A stretch of DNA of 48,519 nucleotides. Origin: an uncultured Fibrobacter sp. GTDB lineage: Bacteria; Fibrobacterota; Fibrobacteria; Fibrobacterales; Fibrobacteraceae. Positions within the stretch are counted from its first letter, which is position 1; each line of letters starts with the position of its first letter. This document shows positions 1-7,814 of this stretch, in pieces. The notes below the pieces were generated by a model. It was not told the DNA's origin, ran no database searches, and saw only the letters and a program-made list of their open reading frames with translations. The stretch lies in contig CAMKLO010000019.1 of the NCBI GenBank assembly GCA_946413655.1, positions 1 through 48,519 on the forward strand. The letters run 5' to 3'. A program made the position numbers and the translations under genes.

Positions 1-28
1 AAAGCATAAAGACAATTTGTTTTTTCAT
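1..28 (-). CDS. Start of a minus-strand gene running off the window
   Basis: An ATG on the minus strand at 28-26 is preceded by AAGGGGATTCCT, a good ribosome-binding site. The nine visible codons read MKKQIVFML, which resembles the start of a signal peptide or membrane segment. The rest lies outside the window, so no function can be given. It follows the TPR gene in the same direction after about 50 bases and could be the last member of the TonB operon. Confidence 0.5.
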
Positions 29-80
29 AGGAATCCCCTTGCTGAATAGAAAAAAAGATAATCAAAAAAAATTTAGGGAC

Positions 81-1265
81 CTACTTTTCTCCTTCCATTT
101 CCAACAAATCGGCCTGCAAGGTGGCATCGTTCGGGTAATATTTTAAAGCGACCTTCAAGAGGCGCACGGCTTCGTCGGTGCGTTTTTGCGCATGGGCATC
201 ATACGCCATATTCTTGAAGCCAAAGACGGCCTCGGCGTTGCCGTTCTTGGCGGCGAGTTCATAAGCGTATTCGGCACGATCATTAAACTTAGCATCGTAA
301 GCGAGGTTGCCCATGAAGATGGCGGCATCCGAAAAATCGGGCTTGATTTGCAAAATGTTGTTTAGAATTTCCATTGCGACATACGGCTTTTTGTCTTCGG
401 CGAGGACGTCAGCAAGTTTATACATAATCTGCACGTCGTCATTTTTTATACTGAGGGCTTCGCGGTAGGCGTTTGCACTTTCTTCAAAGTTTTTGTTCAG
501 GCGGTGGACATCTCCGAGATAAACCAAGAAATCCGTTTCTTCGGGGTGCGCGGCATAGCCTTCGCGGATTACGGCAATGGCACGTTCAAAGTCATTCAAC
601 GCAATGTTCGCTTCGGAAAGCTGATAGACGATGCTGATATCGTTTTTGTCAAGGCGGTAGGCATTTTCGATGGCACGGAGGGCTCCGACTTTGTCGCCTG
701 TTTTGGTGTAGGCTTCACCCAGATAAAGCCAACCGGAAATGTTGTTCGGGTCGAGTTTTAACGCACGGTGATAAACGGCGATGCATTCCGGATATTGTTT
801 CAAGCGGAAATAGACGCTCGCCATGTTGAACAACGCCGGGGCAAAACCGCCATTGGAATAGTCAACGGCTTTGCGGTAGGCGGCAGCCGCTTCGGGATAC
901 TTTTCCATTTGATAATAACTATTCGCGATGTTGAAGCTCACGGCAACAGGATCGGCGCCGCGGTCTTCGGCCTTGCGGTACAAAAGAACAGCCTGCTTGA
1001 ATTTGCCATCGCGATAGAGAGCGTTTGCACGTTCCATCAAGTCAAAAGAGGACTGAGCTGCAATCGCAGGAAGTGCGAGGAAAAGAGAAATAAGTAGAAC
1101 AGACGAGAGACGACAACTGATAAAAGCGAGAGGCGCGACCAACGAAGTTTGGCATGACCGAGCTAAACAGTTGGCACGAAGTGCAAAGACGAGAGACGAG
1201 AGTGAGGTAAAATATAACTCGCTCTGTAACTTTCCATATTCATTTGTAAACATTTTATTTAACAT
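81..1265 (-). CDS. Secreted TPR-repeat protein, last visible gene of the Ton operon
   Basis: The mature part is a run of tetratricopeptide repeats (for example NIANSYYQMEKYPEAAAAYR and LGEAYTKTGDKVGALRAIE) covering almost the whole chain. A hydrophobic stretch, VLLISLFLALPAIAAQ, looks like a signal peptide, so the protein should be periplasmic. TPR proteins regularly close TtpC-type Ton operons and probably scaffold the complex. The start is uncertain. I use the ATG at 1265 (AAAGAGAG upstream), which leaves about 55 residues before the hydrophobic core; other ATGs lie at 1253 and 1352. Those extra residues are encoded by dispersed repeats at 1101-1200, so a repeat insertion seems to have separated the original start from its signal peptide. 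Confidence 0.8.
   Translation of the reverse strand: MLNKMFTNEYGKLQSELYFTSLSSLVFALRANCLARSCQTSLVAPLAFISCRLSSVLLISLFLALPAIAAQSSFDLMERANALYRDGKFKQAVLLYRKAEDRGADPVAVSFNIANSYYQMEKYPEAAAAYRKAVDYSNGGFAPALFNMASVYFRLKQYPECIAVYHRALKLDPNNISGWLYLGEAYTKTGDKVGALRAIENAYRLDKNDISIVYQLSEANIALNDFERAIAVIREGYAAHPEETDFLVYLGDVHRLNKNFEESANAYREALSIKNDDVQIMYKLADVLAEDKKPYVAMEILNNILQIKPDFSDAAIFMGNLAYDAKFNDRAEYAYELAAKNGNAEAVFGFKNMAYDAHAQKRTDEAVRLLKVALKYYPNDATLQADLLEMEGEK
1101..1200 (-). repeat. Family C structured repeat (copy C1) between family B tracts
   Basis: Read on the minus strand, it has hairpin GCAC-TTC-GTGC (1184-1174) and outer stem CAACTG/CAGTTG (1173-1168 with 1119-1114). Between them lie the conserved core GCTCGGTCATG and the inner hairpin CCAAAC/GTTGG (1152-1139). 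AGACGAGAGACGA tracts lie on both sides (1101-1113, 1187-1200). The element falls within the reading frame upstream of the TPR protein signal peptide. Confidence 0.75.
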
Positions 1266-1300
1266 AATACTCTCTTTTGCGCGAAGCGCCATTATAATTC

Positions 1301-1340
1301 TTTCGTCTCTCGTCTGTAGCTCGCTTGCGAGCGTTCTTTG
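1301..1340. repeat. Family B tract with hairpin between tonB and the TPR gene
   Basis: TTTCGTCTCTCGTCTGTAG is followed by the hairpin CTCGC-TTG-CGAG and GTTCTTTG. The same tract plus hairpin (GGGC-TAC-GCCC) occurs at 4890-4931 within the same operon. Confidence 0.7.
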
Positions 1341-1419
1341 CACAAGTGCCAAATGCTAAGCTCAGAAATAGGCTTGCAAGCAATCCTGCATCATTCGCCT
1401 TACGCATTTGTCGTCTAAA

Positions 1420-2064
1420 TCAATCTCTAAATTTCACTTCGAAGGGTTGTTCCATGCCGCAGAAGGCGACTGCCTTGCCGTCTTTTTCGGCGGGGGCAAA
1501 CGTCATGCGGGCGACAGCATCCTTCCCCGCTTGCGCAAGTCCCGAACCCGCCGGAGATTCTTCGATGACCTTGATATCGTAAGCGCGACCGCCCACGTCA
1601 ACGCAAAAGCTAAGGCGCAACAAGGCGTCGATTTCTCGATCGCGAATTTGCGACGGCACTTCAAAATTGGGCATGGAGCGATTTTCTGGTTTTTTATCGA
1701 CATCGCCTTTGCCTACGGACATGGCTCCACCACGAAAATTAGAAACAAGTTCATCACTGATTGCGGCTCCATTGCTGCCGGTAACTGCCCCAAGGTTCAT
1801 CGCAAAACGCGGTCCAGCTTTGGGCGAACGTGAGTTGGACTTTTGACGGTTGGGTTTGCGCGCGGTGTGCTTCTTTTCGATTTTCTTCTCAACCTCCTCA
1901 ATTTTCTTTATCGCGACTTCGGTCTTGACGAATTTACGTTCATGAAAAATTTTGCCATTCAAAAACAAGTTTGCCATGGTCACGGAAAACACGAGCACCA
2001 TGCTCACGAGAATCGCCGCGAGGAGGATTGTAAAACGCTTTAATAATTTCTTAACAAGTTTCAT
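1420..2064 (-). CDS. tonB: TonB-family energy transducer
   Basis: The 214-residue protein has the TonB plan. It has a short cytoplasmic start (MKLVKKLLKRF), one membrane segment (about 12-34), a charged Lys/Glu-rich linker (about 45-80), and a C-terminal domain ending in MEQPFEVKFRD with the typical VDVGGRAYDIKVIEESPAGSGL and AVARMTFAPA segments. It would carry proton-motive energy from ExbB/ExbD to outer-membrane receptors such as the one at 7813-10335. The gap to exbD is 135 bp and holds two dispersed repeats. Two cysteines in the C-terminal domain (FCVDV, AFCGM) could form a disulphide. The family call is firm; the exact substrate system is inferred. Confidence 0.85.
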   Translation of the reverse strand: MKLVKKLLKRFTILLAAILVSMVLVFSVTMANLFLNGKIFHERKFVKTEVAIKKIEEVEKKIEKKHTARKPNRQKSNSRSPKAGPRFAMNLGAVTGSNGAAISDELVSNFRGGAMSVGKGDVDKKPENRSMPNFEVPSQIRDREIDALLRLSFCVDVGGRAYDIKVIEESPAGSGLAQAGKDAVARMTFAPAEKDGKAVAFCGMEQPFEVKFRD

Positions 2065-2074
2065 TTAATTCCTA

Positions 2075-2156
2075 GATTCTTCGACTACACTTCGTTTCGC
2101 TCAGAATGACAAGGTGGCTTTTAACGGGAGATTCCCGCTCGGTGGCGGGAATGACA
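2075..2156. repeat. Two family A palindromic repeats in the exbD-tonB gap
   Basis: Minus-strand reading: TTGTCATTCTGAGCGAAACG continuing to GTCGAAGAATC (2112-2075), preceded by ATGTCATTCCCGCCACCGAG continuing to GGGAATCTCCC (2156-2126). Both have the GTCATTC-start and GAATC-end form seen across the window. Confidence 0.8.
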
Positions 2157-2199
2157 TGTCAACTTCATAACAATCCTAACCACAAACTACCAATCACAT

Positions 2200-2604
2200 T
2201 TACTCCGCTTGTGCGGCGATGGAGACTTTTTTCACGCCAGCCAAATTGCACATATCAATCACCTGGACAAGAACGCCTGTTTCCGCTTCTTTGTCCGCAA
2301 TCACGACGGCTTCGCGATCAGGCGCTTTCGCCAGCGATTGCTTCAAGATGTCCTGCAAGCTCGCCAAATCCACCTGGCGTTCATTCATGTGGATTGTTCC
2401 TTCACGCGTGATGGCGATGAGCAAGTTTTCCTTTTCTAGCTGGCTTGCCGATTGCGCCTGCGGTTTCGTCACATCGACACCGGTTTCGCGAGTGAACGAT
2501 GATGTCACCACAAAAAAGATAAGGAGGATGAACACGATGTCCATCAGCGGGCCCATTTCGATACCCACGTCTTTCTGTTTTCTTCTCGGTAAGTTAAAGT
2601 CCAT
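2200..2604 (-). CDS. exbD: ExbD/TolR proton-channel subunit
   Basis: This 134-residue protein matches ExbD in size and layout: a short cytoplasmic start, one membrane helix (MDIVFILLIFFVVTSSF, about 21-37) carrying the essential aspartate D22, and a periplasmic domain of about 95 residues. It forms the proton-conducting stator with ExbB and drives TonB. It starts with ATG two bases after the exbB stop, so the two are probably translationally coupled. Confidence 0.93.
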   Translation of the reverse strand: MDFNLPRRKQKDVGIEMGPLMDIVFILLIFFVVTSSFTRETGVDVTKPQAQSASQLEKENLLIAITREGTIHMNERQVDLASLQDILKQSLAKAPDREAVVIADKEAETGVLVQVIDMCNLAGVKKVSIAAQAE

Positions 2605-2606
2605 AT

Positions 2607-3299
2607 TCAGTCCTTAGATTGCGCAGCGAAATAGTTGTCTATCACAGTGGCACCAAGTTCCATTTCCTGTTTCAAATTTTCAATACGCTCGTCTAGGCGC
2701 TGTTTTAAAAGCGTGAGCGGGAACGCAATCAAAAGTCCGCTCTGCGTCGAAATCAACGTCTCCGAAATGCCGTCTGCCATAAGCACCGGGTTCTGGTTAC
2801 CGTACAACGTAATCACTTCAAATGTAGCAACCATGCCCGTCACGGTTCCAAGCAGGCCAAGCAAAGGAGCCGCAGCCGCCATAACCATCACGATGTGATT
2901 TCCTTGTTCCATGTACCGTACACTTTTCATCATGCGCACTTGCATGTAATCGCGAAATTCATTGTAATTCTTTTGGGCGATCTCCATCGCATACGAAAGT
3001 TCTCTCGAAAGGAATCCACCGCGCTTACGGAGCCTCTGGAGCGCCACAACTTCACGACGGTCATCCTCGCAGGATTCGTCGATTTTCGTAGCAAAACCTT
3101 CGCCATTCAAATCCTGTTGCATGCGCTTCACGACTTTATGAATATCCTTTCTGAAAAAATCACCCCCAATACGGAACCAGCTTGCAAAAAGGAAATAGAA
3201 TCCGACAACACCCGCCAAGAGGATGGGGAGCATCACCACGCCACCCGCCTCGTACGTATTCCGCAGGGATTCTATGAATATGTAATGAAAATCAGTCAA
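2607..3299 (-). CDS. exbB: ExbB/TolQ-type proton channel
   Basis: The 230-residue MotA/TolQ/ExbB protein has a first membrane helix near 18-38 and two C-terminal helices. The conserved segment APLLGLLGTVTGMVATFEVI is followed by GISETLISTQSGLLIAFPL. It forms the membrane pentamer around ExbD. The start is a TTG at 3299 preceded by AAGGAAAAAG, which overlaps the end of the upstream TolQ-like gene by 8 bases, a typical coupled arrangement. A second, much larger homologue directly upstream is the mark of TtpC-type Ton systems. Confidence 0.92.
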   Translation of the reverse strand: MTDFHYIFIESLRNTYEAGGVVMLPILLAGVVGFYFLFASWFRIGGDFFRKDIHKVVKRMQQDLNGEGFATKIDESCEDDRREVVALQRLRKRGGFLSRELSYAMEIAQKNYNEFRDYMQVRMMKSVRYMEQGNHIVMVMAAAAPLLGLLGTVTGMVATFEVITLYGNQNPVLMADGISETLISTQSGLLIAFPLTLLKQRLDERIENLKQEMELGATVIDNYFAAQSKD

Positions 3300-4848
3300 C
3301 TTTTTCCTTCCCGAAGACTTTATTCATAAGCGAGGTACTTTGCACGTAAAGTTCACTCGTGATTTTTTCGATTTTTTCACTCAACAGGCCATGTAAAATC
3401 ATCACGGGGATAGCGATGATCAAGCCGGTTTCAGTCGTGACAAGCGCTTCGGAAATACCGCCTGCAAGCACGCGGGCGTCGTTTGTTCCAACTTCGGTAA
3501 TCACGGTAAAGAGTGTGATGATACCCGTCACCGTTCCCAAGAGGCCAAGCAGCGGAGCGATCGTTCCCATTGCAGCTAGAAGGCCCATGCGGCGTTCCAA
3601 TTTCGGTTGCTCACGGAGCAGAGCTTCTTGCAAAGAGCGTTCCGCATTTTCGCGAGTGTCGTTTACCTTATTGAGCACCGCAAAAAGCACCATCGCAAGG
3701 CTTGTCTTTTTATCAAGGCAAAGATTTGCAGCATCTTCATACTTTTTCTCCGCCACAAGTGCATTCATCTTCTTGGTGAAACGGCGACCAAGATGTCCGC
3801 GATAAGTCAACACAATGAATCGCTCAAGGAACAGGAGAAGCGCGATAATCGCCACCAACATAAGTGGATACATCACAATGCCACCCTTCTTGAAGAAAGC
3901 CTGGAATTCTTCGGTCCAAGTGAGTTCTTTAGTATCTGTAATGGAATTCTTAATCGCCTTGTTCTGCAGCACATCCAGAGGAATTGCGACCGTAGCAGAC
4001 TGCGATGCACTTGCCGCAGCGCCGGGCATACTCCCCACTTGATTCACGGCAGCCTTGATATTCGACGCGATTTCCGTCGGTAAATTAGCATTCCATTCAA
4101 AAACTTTTCCTTGCAACGCCCCTGAGCGCAACAACGCCTGTACATCGCCATTATCGCTAGCAACTTCGCCAAGGAATACCGTTCCCAAGCGCAAGCGGTT
4201 TACGTTCACATCCGGGCGGGAACCCACCTGCGAGAGTTCTGCACCATAAAATTGAGTATAAGTTAGTTCATGGCGAGCAAGCAAATCCACCATGTAACCC
4301 TGCACCGCAGCAATCGTATTCGGAACTTTCTTTTCGGCTTCGGCACTGGCCTGCCTCAAGCGCAACAGGCGTTTATTCATACCGACCGGGTAATCGCCTG
4401 CGACATCGCCTAATGTTTTTTCAATCGAAAGTTTCACCTGCGTGTTGAGCGCATCGAATGCAATTTCTTCGCCCTTGGCTTTTTCTTCCACTTCTTCAGT
4501 GACGTTCTTGCTCGCCATCACTTCTTCAGTGACGCGGCCCAAATCCGTCGAAAGCTTGGAGTAACGGCCATCCAGTTCACGCGTAACATTCTGGTGTTCT
4601 TCGGTTAATTGCGATTCGGCATAGCGGTTGCTCCAGTGCTTGGCATCAAGCTTTTCGAGGGAATCCGCTTTTTGCATACGGATGCGCGTGAGCGTTTCGA
4701 CTTCGCGCTGCAAATTGCGCACTTCGACTTGCAACAAGGAATCCTTGATGCGGGCCTCGTCTTCGGCGTTTTTCTTGTCACTCGACCACGGCCATGCAAA
4801 TGCAGAAGAGGCGAGCAACAACACGAGCGCAAAAGCCATTCGACGCAT
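3292..4848 (-). CDS. TtpC-like large MotA/TolQ/ExbB protein
   Basis: With the ATG at 4848 the product has 518 residues: a signal peptide (MRRMAFALVLLLASSAFA), a periplasmic coiled-coil region of about 250 residues, and a TolQ/ExbB module. The module has a helix around GGIVMYPLMLVAIIALLLFL and the motif APLLGLLGTVTGIITLFTVI. In Vibrio and relatives TtpC has this plan and is needed by the TonB2 complex. The reading frame extends upstream to 4941, but those 31 residues are encoded by repeats B and A. The ribosome-binding-like AGGAAC before the ATG comes from the A repeat itself. Confidence 0.87.
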   Translation of the reverse strand: MRRMAFALVLLLASSAFAWPWSSDKKNAEDEARIKDSLLQVEVRNLQREVETLTRIRMQKADSLEKLDAKHWSNRYAESQLTEEHQNVTRELDGRYSKLSTDLGRVTEEVMASKNVTEEVEEKAKGEEIAFDALNTQVKLSIEKTLGDVAGDYPVGMNKRLLRLRQASAEAEKKVPNTIAAVQGYMVDLLARHELTYTQFYGAELSQVGSRPDVNVNRLRLGTVFLGEVASDNGDVQALLRSGALQGKVFEWNANLPTEIASNIKAAVNQVGSMPGAAASASQSATVAIPLDVLQNKAIKNSITDTKELTWTEEFQAFFKKGGIVMYPLMLVAIIALLLFLERFIVLTYRGHLGRRFTKKMNALVAEKKYEDAANLCLDKKTSLAMVLFAVLNKVNDTRENAERSLQEALLREQPKLERRMGLLAAMGTIAPLLGLLGTVTGIITLFTVITEVGTNDARVLAGGISEALVTTETGLIIAIPVMILHGLLSEKIEKITSELYVQSTSLMNKVFGKEKVD

Positions 4849-4849
4849 A

Positions 4850-4931
4850 GATTGCCAAGTTCCTTCGGTCCTCGCAATGACGTTTTCCCTTTCGTCTCTC
4901 GTCTGTAGGGCTACGCCCGTTCTTTCGTCTA
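4850..4931. repeat. Family A and B repeats at the start of the TtpC-like gene
   Basis: Minus-strand order: TTTTAGACGAAAG, hairpin GGGC-GTA-GCCC, CAGACGAGAGACGAAAG (family B, 4931-4890), then CGTCATTGCGAGGACCGAAG continuing to TTGGCAATC (family A, 4883-4850). They fill the whole 89-bp space between the DUF3450 stop and the likely ATG of the next gene. Confidence 0.75.
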
Positions 4932-4937
4932 AAATCA

Positions 4938-5774
4938 TCACTTATCCCCTCCCACCACAGACAAACTTACAGGTAAATTCACAATCTGGGGCGGTTTTTT
5001 CGCCTGCTTCACATCAATGGCAAGCTTCACGGCAGCGCGCTCCTCAAGATTCAACTCTTCATTCCATTCGTAAACAATTTTATCATTTTCAATTTTGCGT
5101 TCCAGACGGCCGTAAGACACGCCATTTTCATCGACATAAACCATCCACTGGTTGCCAATGCGGAGAACCGACGCATTTACGATTTCGCCATTTTTGCGAG
5201 TGAGCGGGCTATTAACTACAGCCACTTCATCACCGAACTTGATTTCTTCGTTCAGCAGAGACTTCAATCGAGAAAAGGCTTCTTCTTCAGTCACGTTGCC
5301 GCTTTCGATTTCACGGGTCAAGGACTTTGCACGGTCCAAGCGCTTGTCGCGTTCCCACGGGAGCGTCTGCGAAATTTGCGTTTCCAACTGCTTGCTGATC
5401 TTTGCAAGTTCCTGGCGCAAGGCCCTGCGTTTTGCCGCCACATTTTCGCTCTTGTTCTTTGCACGGGCCTGCTTGTTGCGTTCTTGCTGGAGGTTCGAAG
5501 CCACCTTGCGAATCTTTACGTTCAAACTATCAATTTCCGAATTGCGGCGTTCCGTGTCAGCCTTGTACCGCTGTTCGAGCGTCTTGTGCCGAGAAGCATC
5601 GGCCCGCAACATCGAATCTGTCGCAGCAATTCTTATATTCAAATTTTTGATTTCAGAATTCAGCTTTTCCTTTTGCATTTTCAAGTCGCGGATTTCGGAA
5701 TCGTAGTCCGCAAAGGCCACTCCCGAAAGCGAGAAAACCAAAAGTACCAAAGGCAATATATTCAATCTTTTCAT
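4938..5774 (-). CDS. DUF3450-type periplasmic coiled-coil protein, first gene of the Ton operon
   Basis: This 278-residue protein has a signal peptide (MKRLNILPLVLLVFSLSGVAFA), a long heptad-rich coiled coil (about 25-130), and a C-terminal domain with VLRIGNQWMVYVDENGVSYG, which resembles the DUF3450 consensus. DUF3450 proteins commonly head operons containing TtpC, ExbB, ExbD, TonB and TPR genes, exactly the order here. The role is unproven but probably structural in the periplasm. GGAAAAGAT precedes the ATG. The shared 28-bp ECF-like promoter lies 40 bases upstream of the start codon. Confidence 0.82.
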   Translation of the reverse strand: MKRLNILPLVLLVFSLSGVAFADYDSEIRDLKMQKEKLNSEIKNLNIRIAATDSMLRADASRHKTLEQRYKADTERRNSEIDSLNVKIRKVASNLQQERNKQARAKNKSENVAAKRRALRQELAKISKQLETQISQTLPWERDKRLDRAKSLTREIESGNVTEEEAFSRLKSLLNEEIKFGDEVAVVNSPLTRKNGEIVNASVLRIGNQWMVYVDENGVSYGRLERKIENDKIVYEWNEELNLEERAAVKLAIDVKQAKKPPQIVNLPVSLSVVGGDK

Positions 5775-5813
5775 ATCTTTTCCAAATAGGTTATATCTAA
5801 ATTACATTATTTA

Positions 5814-5841
5814 AACACCTGAACCACTTAAAAATGTCACC
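5814..5841 (-). promoter_or_regulatory. Putative ECF-sigma promoter of the Ton operon
   Basis: Reads GGTGACATTTTT, AAGTGGTTC, AGGTGTT on the minus strand. It matches the motifs at 10363-10390 and 14090-14117 at 18 of 28 positions with identical spacing. It fits a -35 (GTGACA) and -10 (GGTGTT) pair with a spacer of about 16 bases and would give a leader of about 33 bases. Confidence 0.6.
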
Positions 5842-5863
5842 AAGTTTTGAATTTTTCAAAAAT

Positions 5864-7684
5864 TTATTGACACTCCGTTTTTTCATCAACATCCTTGCAC
5901 CAGTACTTACAAATGCTTAAATCCCATGTCAAGGCGACAGACAACTTTCCTTTTTCGCGTTCCACGCCAACCAAACGTTGACTTTCACGACAAACATTCT
6001 CGACTTCACGTTTCAGGATTGTCGATTTCAAGCCTTCAATGTAATATCGGCTTACAAGTGCACTTTTACACTGCGGATAATCCCTCAAATTCCAATCACG
6101 GTCAGCACACCAAGTCCACAGATACACCTTACAATTGGTCTTTTCAGCACCTTCCAAACATTCTTTTTCCAGCGCAGAACAATCTGCAATATGGTTACTT
6201 TCAAAATTACTCGCCACGCAATAGCGTTTTAAACCATCTGCATAGGCATTCGCCTTGTCTTCCGCATTTATCGTATCTGGCAAGAACAGCGACCACTTCG
6301 TCGTATCAAGTTTCATCGCCGCTTTTACGTTGGATGCATAGCAAGCCTTTACATGTCTATTATAAACGGAATCTCTATAAATTTCTGTAGAACGTTCATT
6401 TGCTTCAATCATACTCTTGTCACTCGGACTCCACCAATGCGCATCTTCATCAATCAATTCACTAATCGCTCCAGAACACGCGATATCCTGATAAAGCCGA
6501 CATCCCCGTGAATCCCAGCTATCAGAAAGATCTCCCTCCGTATCTCCACAATTACTCCAAGCTATATGAGAAAAGTTAACACCATCACCACCGACATCAA
6601 TCGTAATCGTCGTCTTCGCCATACCGCTAAACACGCCCATCCCGTTTTCGATGTTCGATTCTGGGATAAAACGAGAATCTGAAACAGACCGTTTAACAGT
6701 CTCTATATAGTCAACGTACGCATCGTCAGTCGAATAAAAATCTACCGAAATACTTCCCACCGGGAGCATCATATTCATCAGGTAAAGCGTGTCAAGAGTC
6801 TTGTTTCCAGCGACTGTACGATTTGATGAAAAACCTAGATTTTGCTGTTTTTCCAACGGATCATGCATAGCAATTCCGCGATAACCAGTTTCATCGGCAT
6901 CGGTCACACCCTTGAACATCTGGTTCATCGTCGTATTTTGCGATTCCCCACCACTTATATCATAATTCATGATCGAAAGAACTCCCCGCACAGTCTTGTC
7001 ATAATCCATAGCAACCTTGACAAACTCCATATCCATCGGATATTCCAAGAAAGTTATCCTAAAATCTGGAATAGGGTACATTCTTTTTGTCGTATCGTTT
7101 CGCGGATTTTCAATCCACTTGTAGCTACCGTCTTGCTGGGGAACATTCAATCCATTGGCTTTTATGGCACTTGGAATTGTCGCTACCGCCTTGAATCTAG
7201 ACTTGGCCTTGTGTCCCGCACTATCCCATTCAAAATAAGCGTTCAACGCATAGGTTTCACCGACAATTCCTTCATAGTAACTTTCATTAAAACAATTCAT
7301 TCGATTATTATAAAGTTTAATCGTAGTATCTTTTTTTTCACTGCGCATTCTATAATAAAACACCCCACTAATTGTCACATAGGCACTGTCGTAAAATGCG
7401 AAGTTTTGAGACGAAGCTTCATCCAGTTCATAAACTTTCGAAAAACAGATGTTCGTTTCGCCTCCAGCAAGAATATAGCCGTACGTATAAATGCCCGCAT
7501 AGACATCGCGCTCTTCGGGATAGTATTCCCACGGCCCATGAAAATCACACGCGGTAAGAATAATAGACGAGAGAATCCAGACGAGAGACGAGAGGAATCG
7601 CCTACAAGATCCATTGGAGATCGCGTCACCATTATCGAGACTCGCAATGACACCAGCATTATTACGTTTAAAAAAATCACTCAT
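5864..7684 (-). CDS. Lipoprotein paired with the TonB-dependent receptor
   Basis: This 606-residue protein has a lipobox (IILTAC, Cys46), so it should be a lipoprotein, probably outer-membrane. The rest has no motif I can name firmly. The start of the mature part (GIYTYGYILAGGETNICFSKVYELD) and the beta-rich first half resemble DUF4249 lipoproteins, which sit beside TonB-dependent receptors in Bacteroidota. The C-terminal 200 residues are cysteine-rich (for example YCVASNFESNHIADCSALEK), suggesting disulphides. It follows the receptor gene by 128 bp of repeats and probably shares its transcript. Residues 12-40, including part of the signal peptide, are encoded by A and B repeats, and no other ATG lies between them. 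Confidence 0.6.
   Translation of the reverse strand: MSDFFKRNNAGVIASLDNGDAISNGSCRRFLSSLVWILSSIILTACDFHGPWEYYPEERDVYAGIYTYGYILAGGETNICFSKVYELDEASSQNFAFYDSAYVTISGVFYYRMRSEKKDTTIKLYNNRMNCFNESYYEGIVGETYALNAYFEWDSAGHKAKSRFKAVATIPSAIKANGLNVPQQDGSYKWIENPRNDTTKRMYPIPDFRITFLEYPMDMEFVKVAMDYDKTVRGVLSIMNYDISGGESQNTTMNQMFKGVTDADETGYRGIAMHDPLEKQQNLGFSSNRTVAGNKTLDTLYLMNMMLPVGSISVDFYSTDDAYVDYIETVKRSVSDSRFIPESNIENGMGVFSGMAKTTITIDVGGDGVNFSHIAWSNCGDTEGDLSDSWDSRGCRLYQDIACSGAISELIDEDAHWWSPSDKSMIEANERSTEIYRDSVYNRHVKACYASNVKAAMKLDTTKWSLFLPDTINAEDKANAYADGLKRYCVASNFESNHIADCSALEKECLEGAEKTNCKVYLWTWCADRDWNLRDYPQCKSALVSRYYIEGLKSTILKREVENVCRESQRLVGVEREKGKLSVALTWDLSICKYWCKDVDEKTECQ
7563..7652. repeat. Family A and B repeats forming the lipoprotein start region
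   Basis: Minus strand: GTGTCATTGCGAGTCTCG continuing to GCGATCTCC (7652-7615), then CTCTCGTCTCTCGTCTGG and CTCTCGTCT (7593-7564). In frame they give VIASLDNGDAIS and LSSLVWILSS, the latter being the signal-peptide core. Confidence 0.7.
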
Positions 7685-7739
7685 AACATATCCTCAAAAA
7701 TTCAACTAAGTTCTAAGCTCTACCAAATAAAACATTACT

Positions 7740-7814
7740 GGATCCTTCGACTACGTCCTTGCGGACTTCGCTCAGGATGACACTCTCTCGTCTTTCGTCT
7801 CTCGTCTTTCGTCT
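7740..7814. repeat. Family A and B repeats directly after the receptor stop codon
   Basis: Plus strand: GGATCCTTCGACTACGTCC continuing to CGCTCAGGATGACAC (7740-7783), then CTCTCGTCTTTCGTCT with a second CTCGTCTTTCGTCT (7784-7814). The B tract contains the TAG stop codon of the receptor on the other strand. Confidence 0.75.

Noticed and set aside
4849..4941. A 31-residue N-terminal extension of the TtpC-like protein
   Set aside because: It is encoded wholly by repeats, and a signal peptide begins at the ATG 4848.
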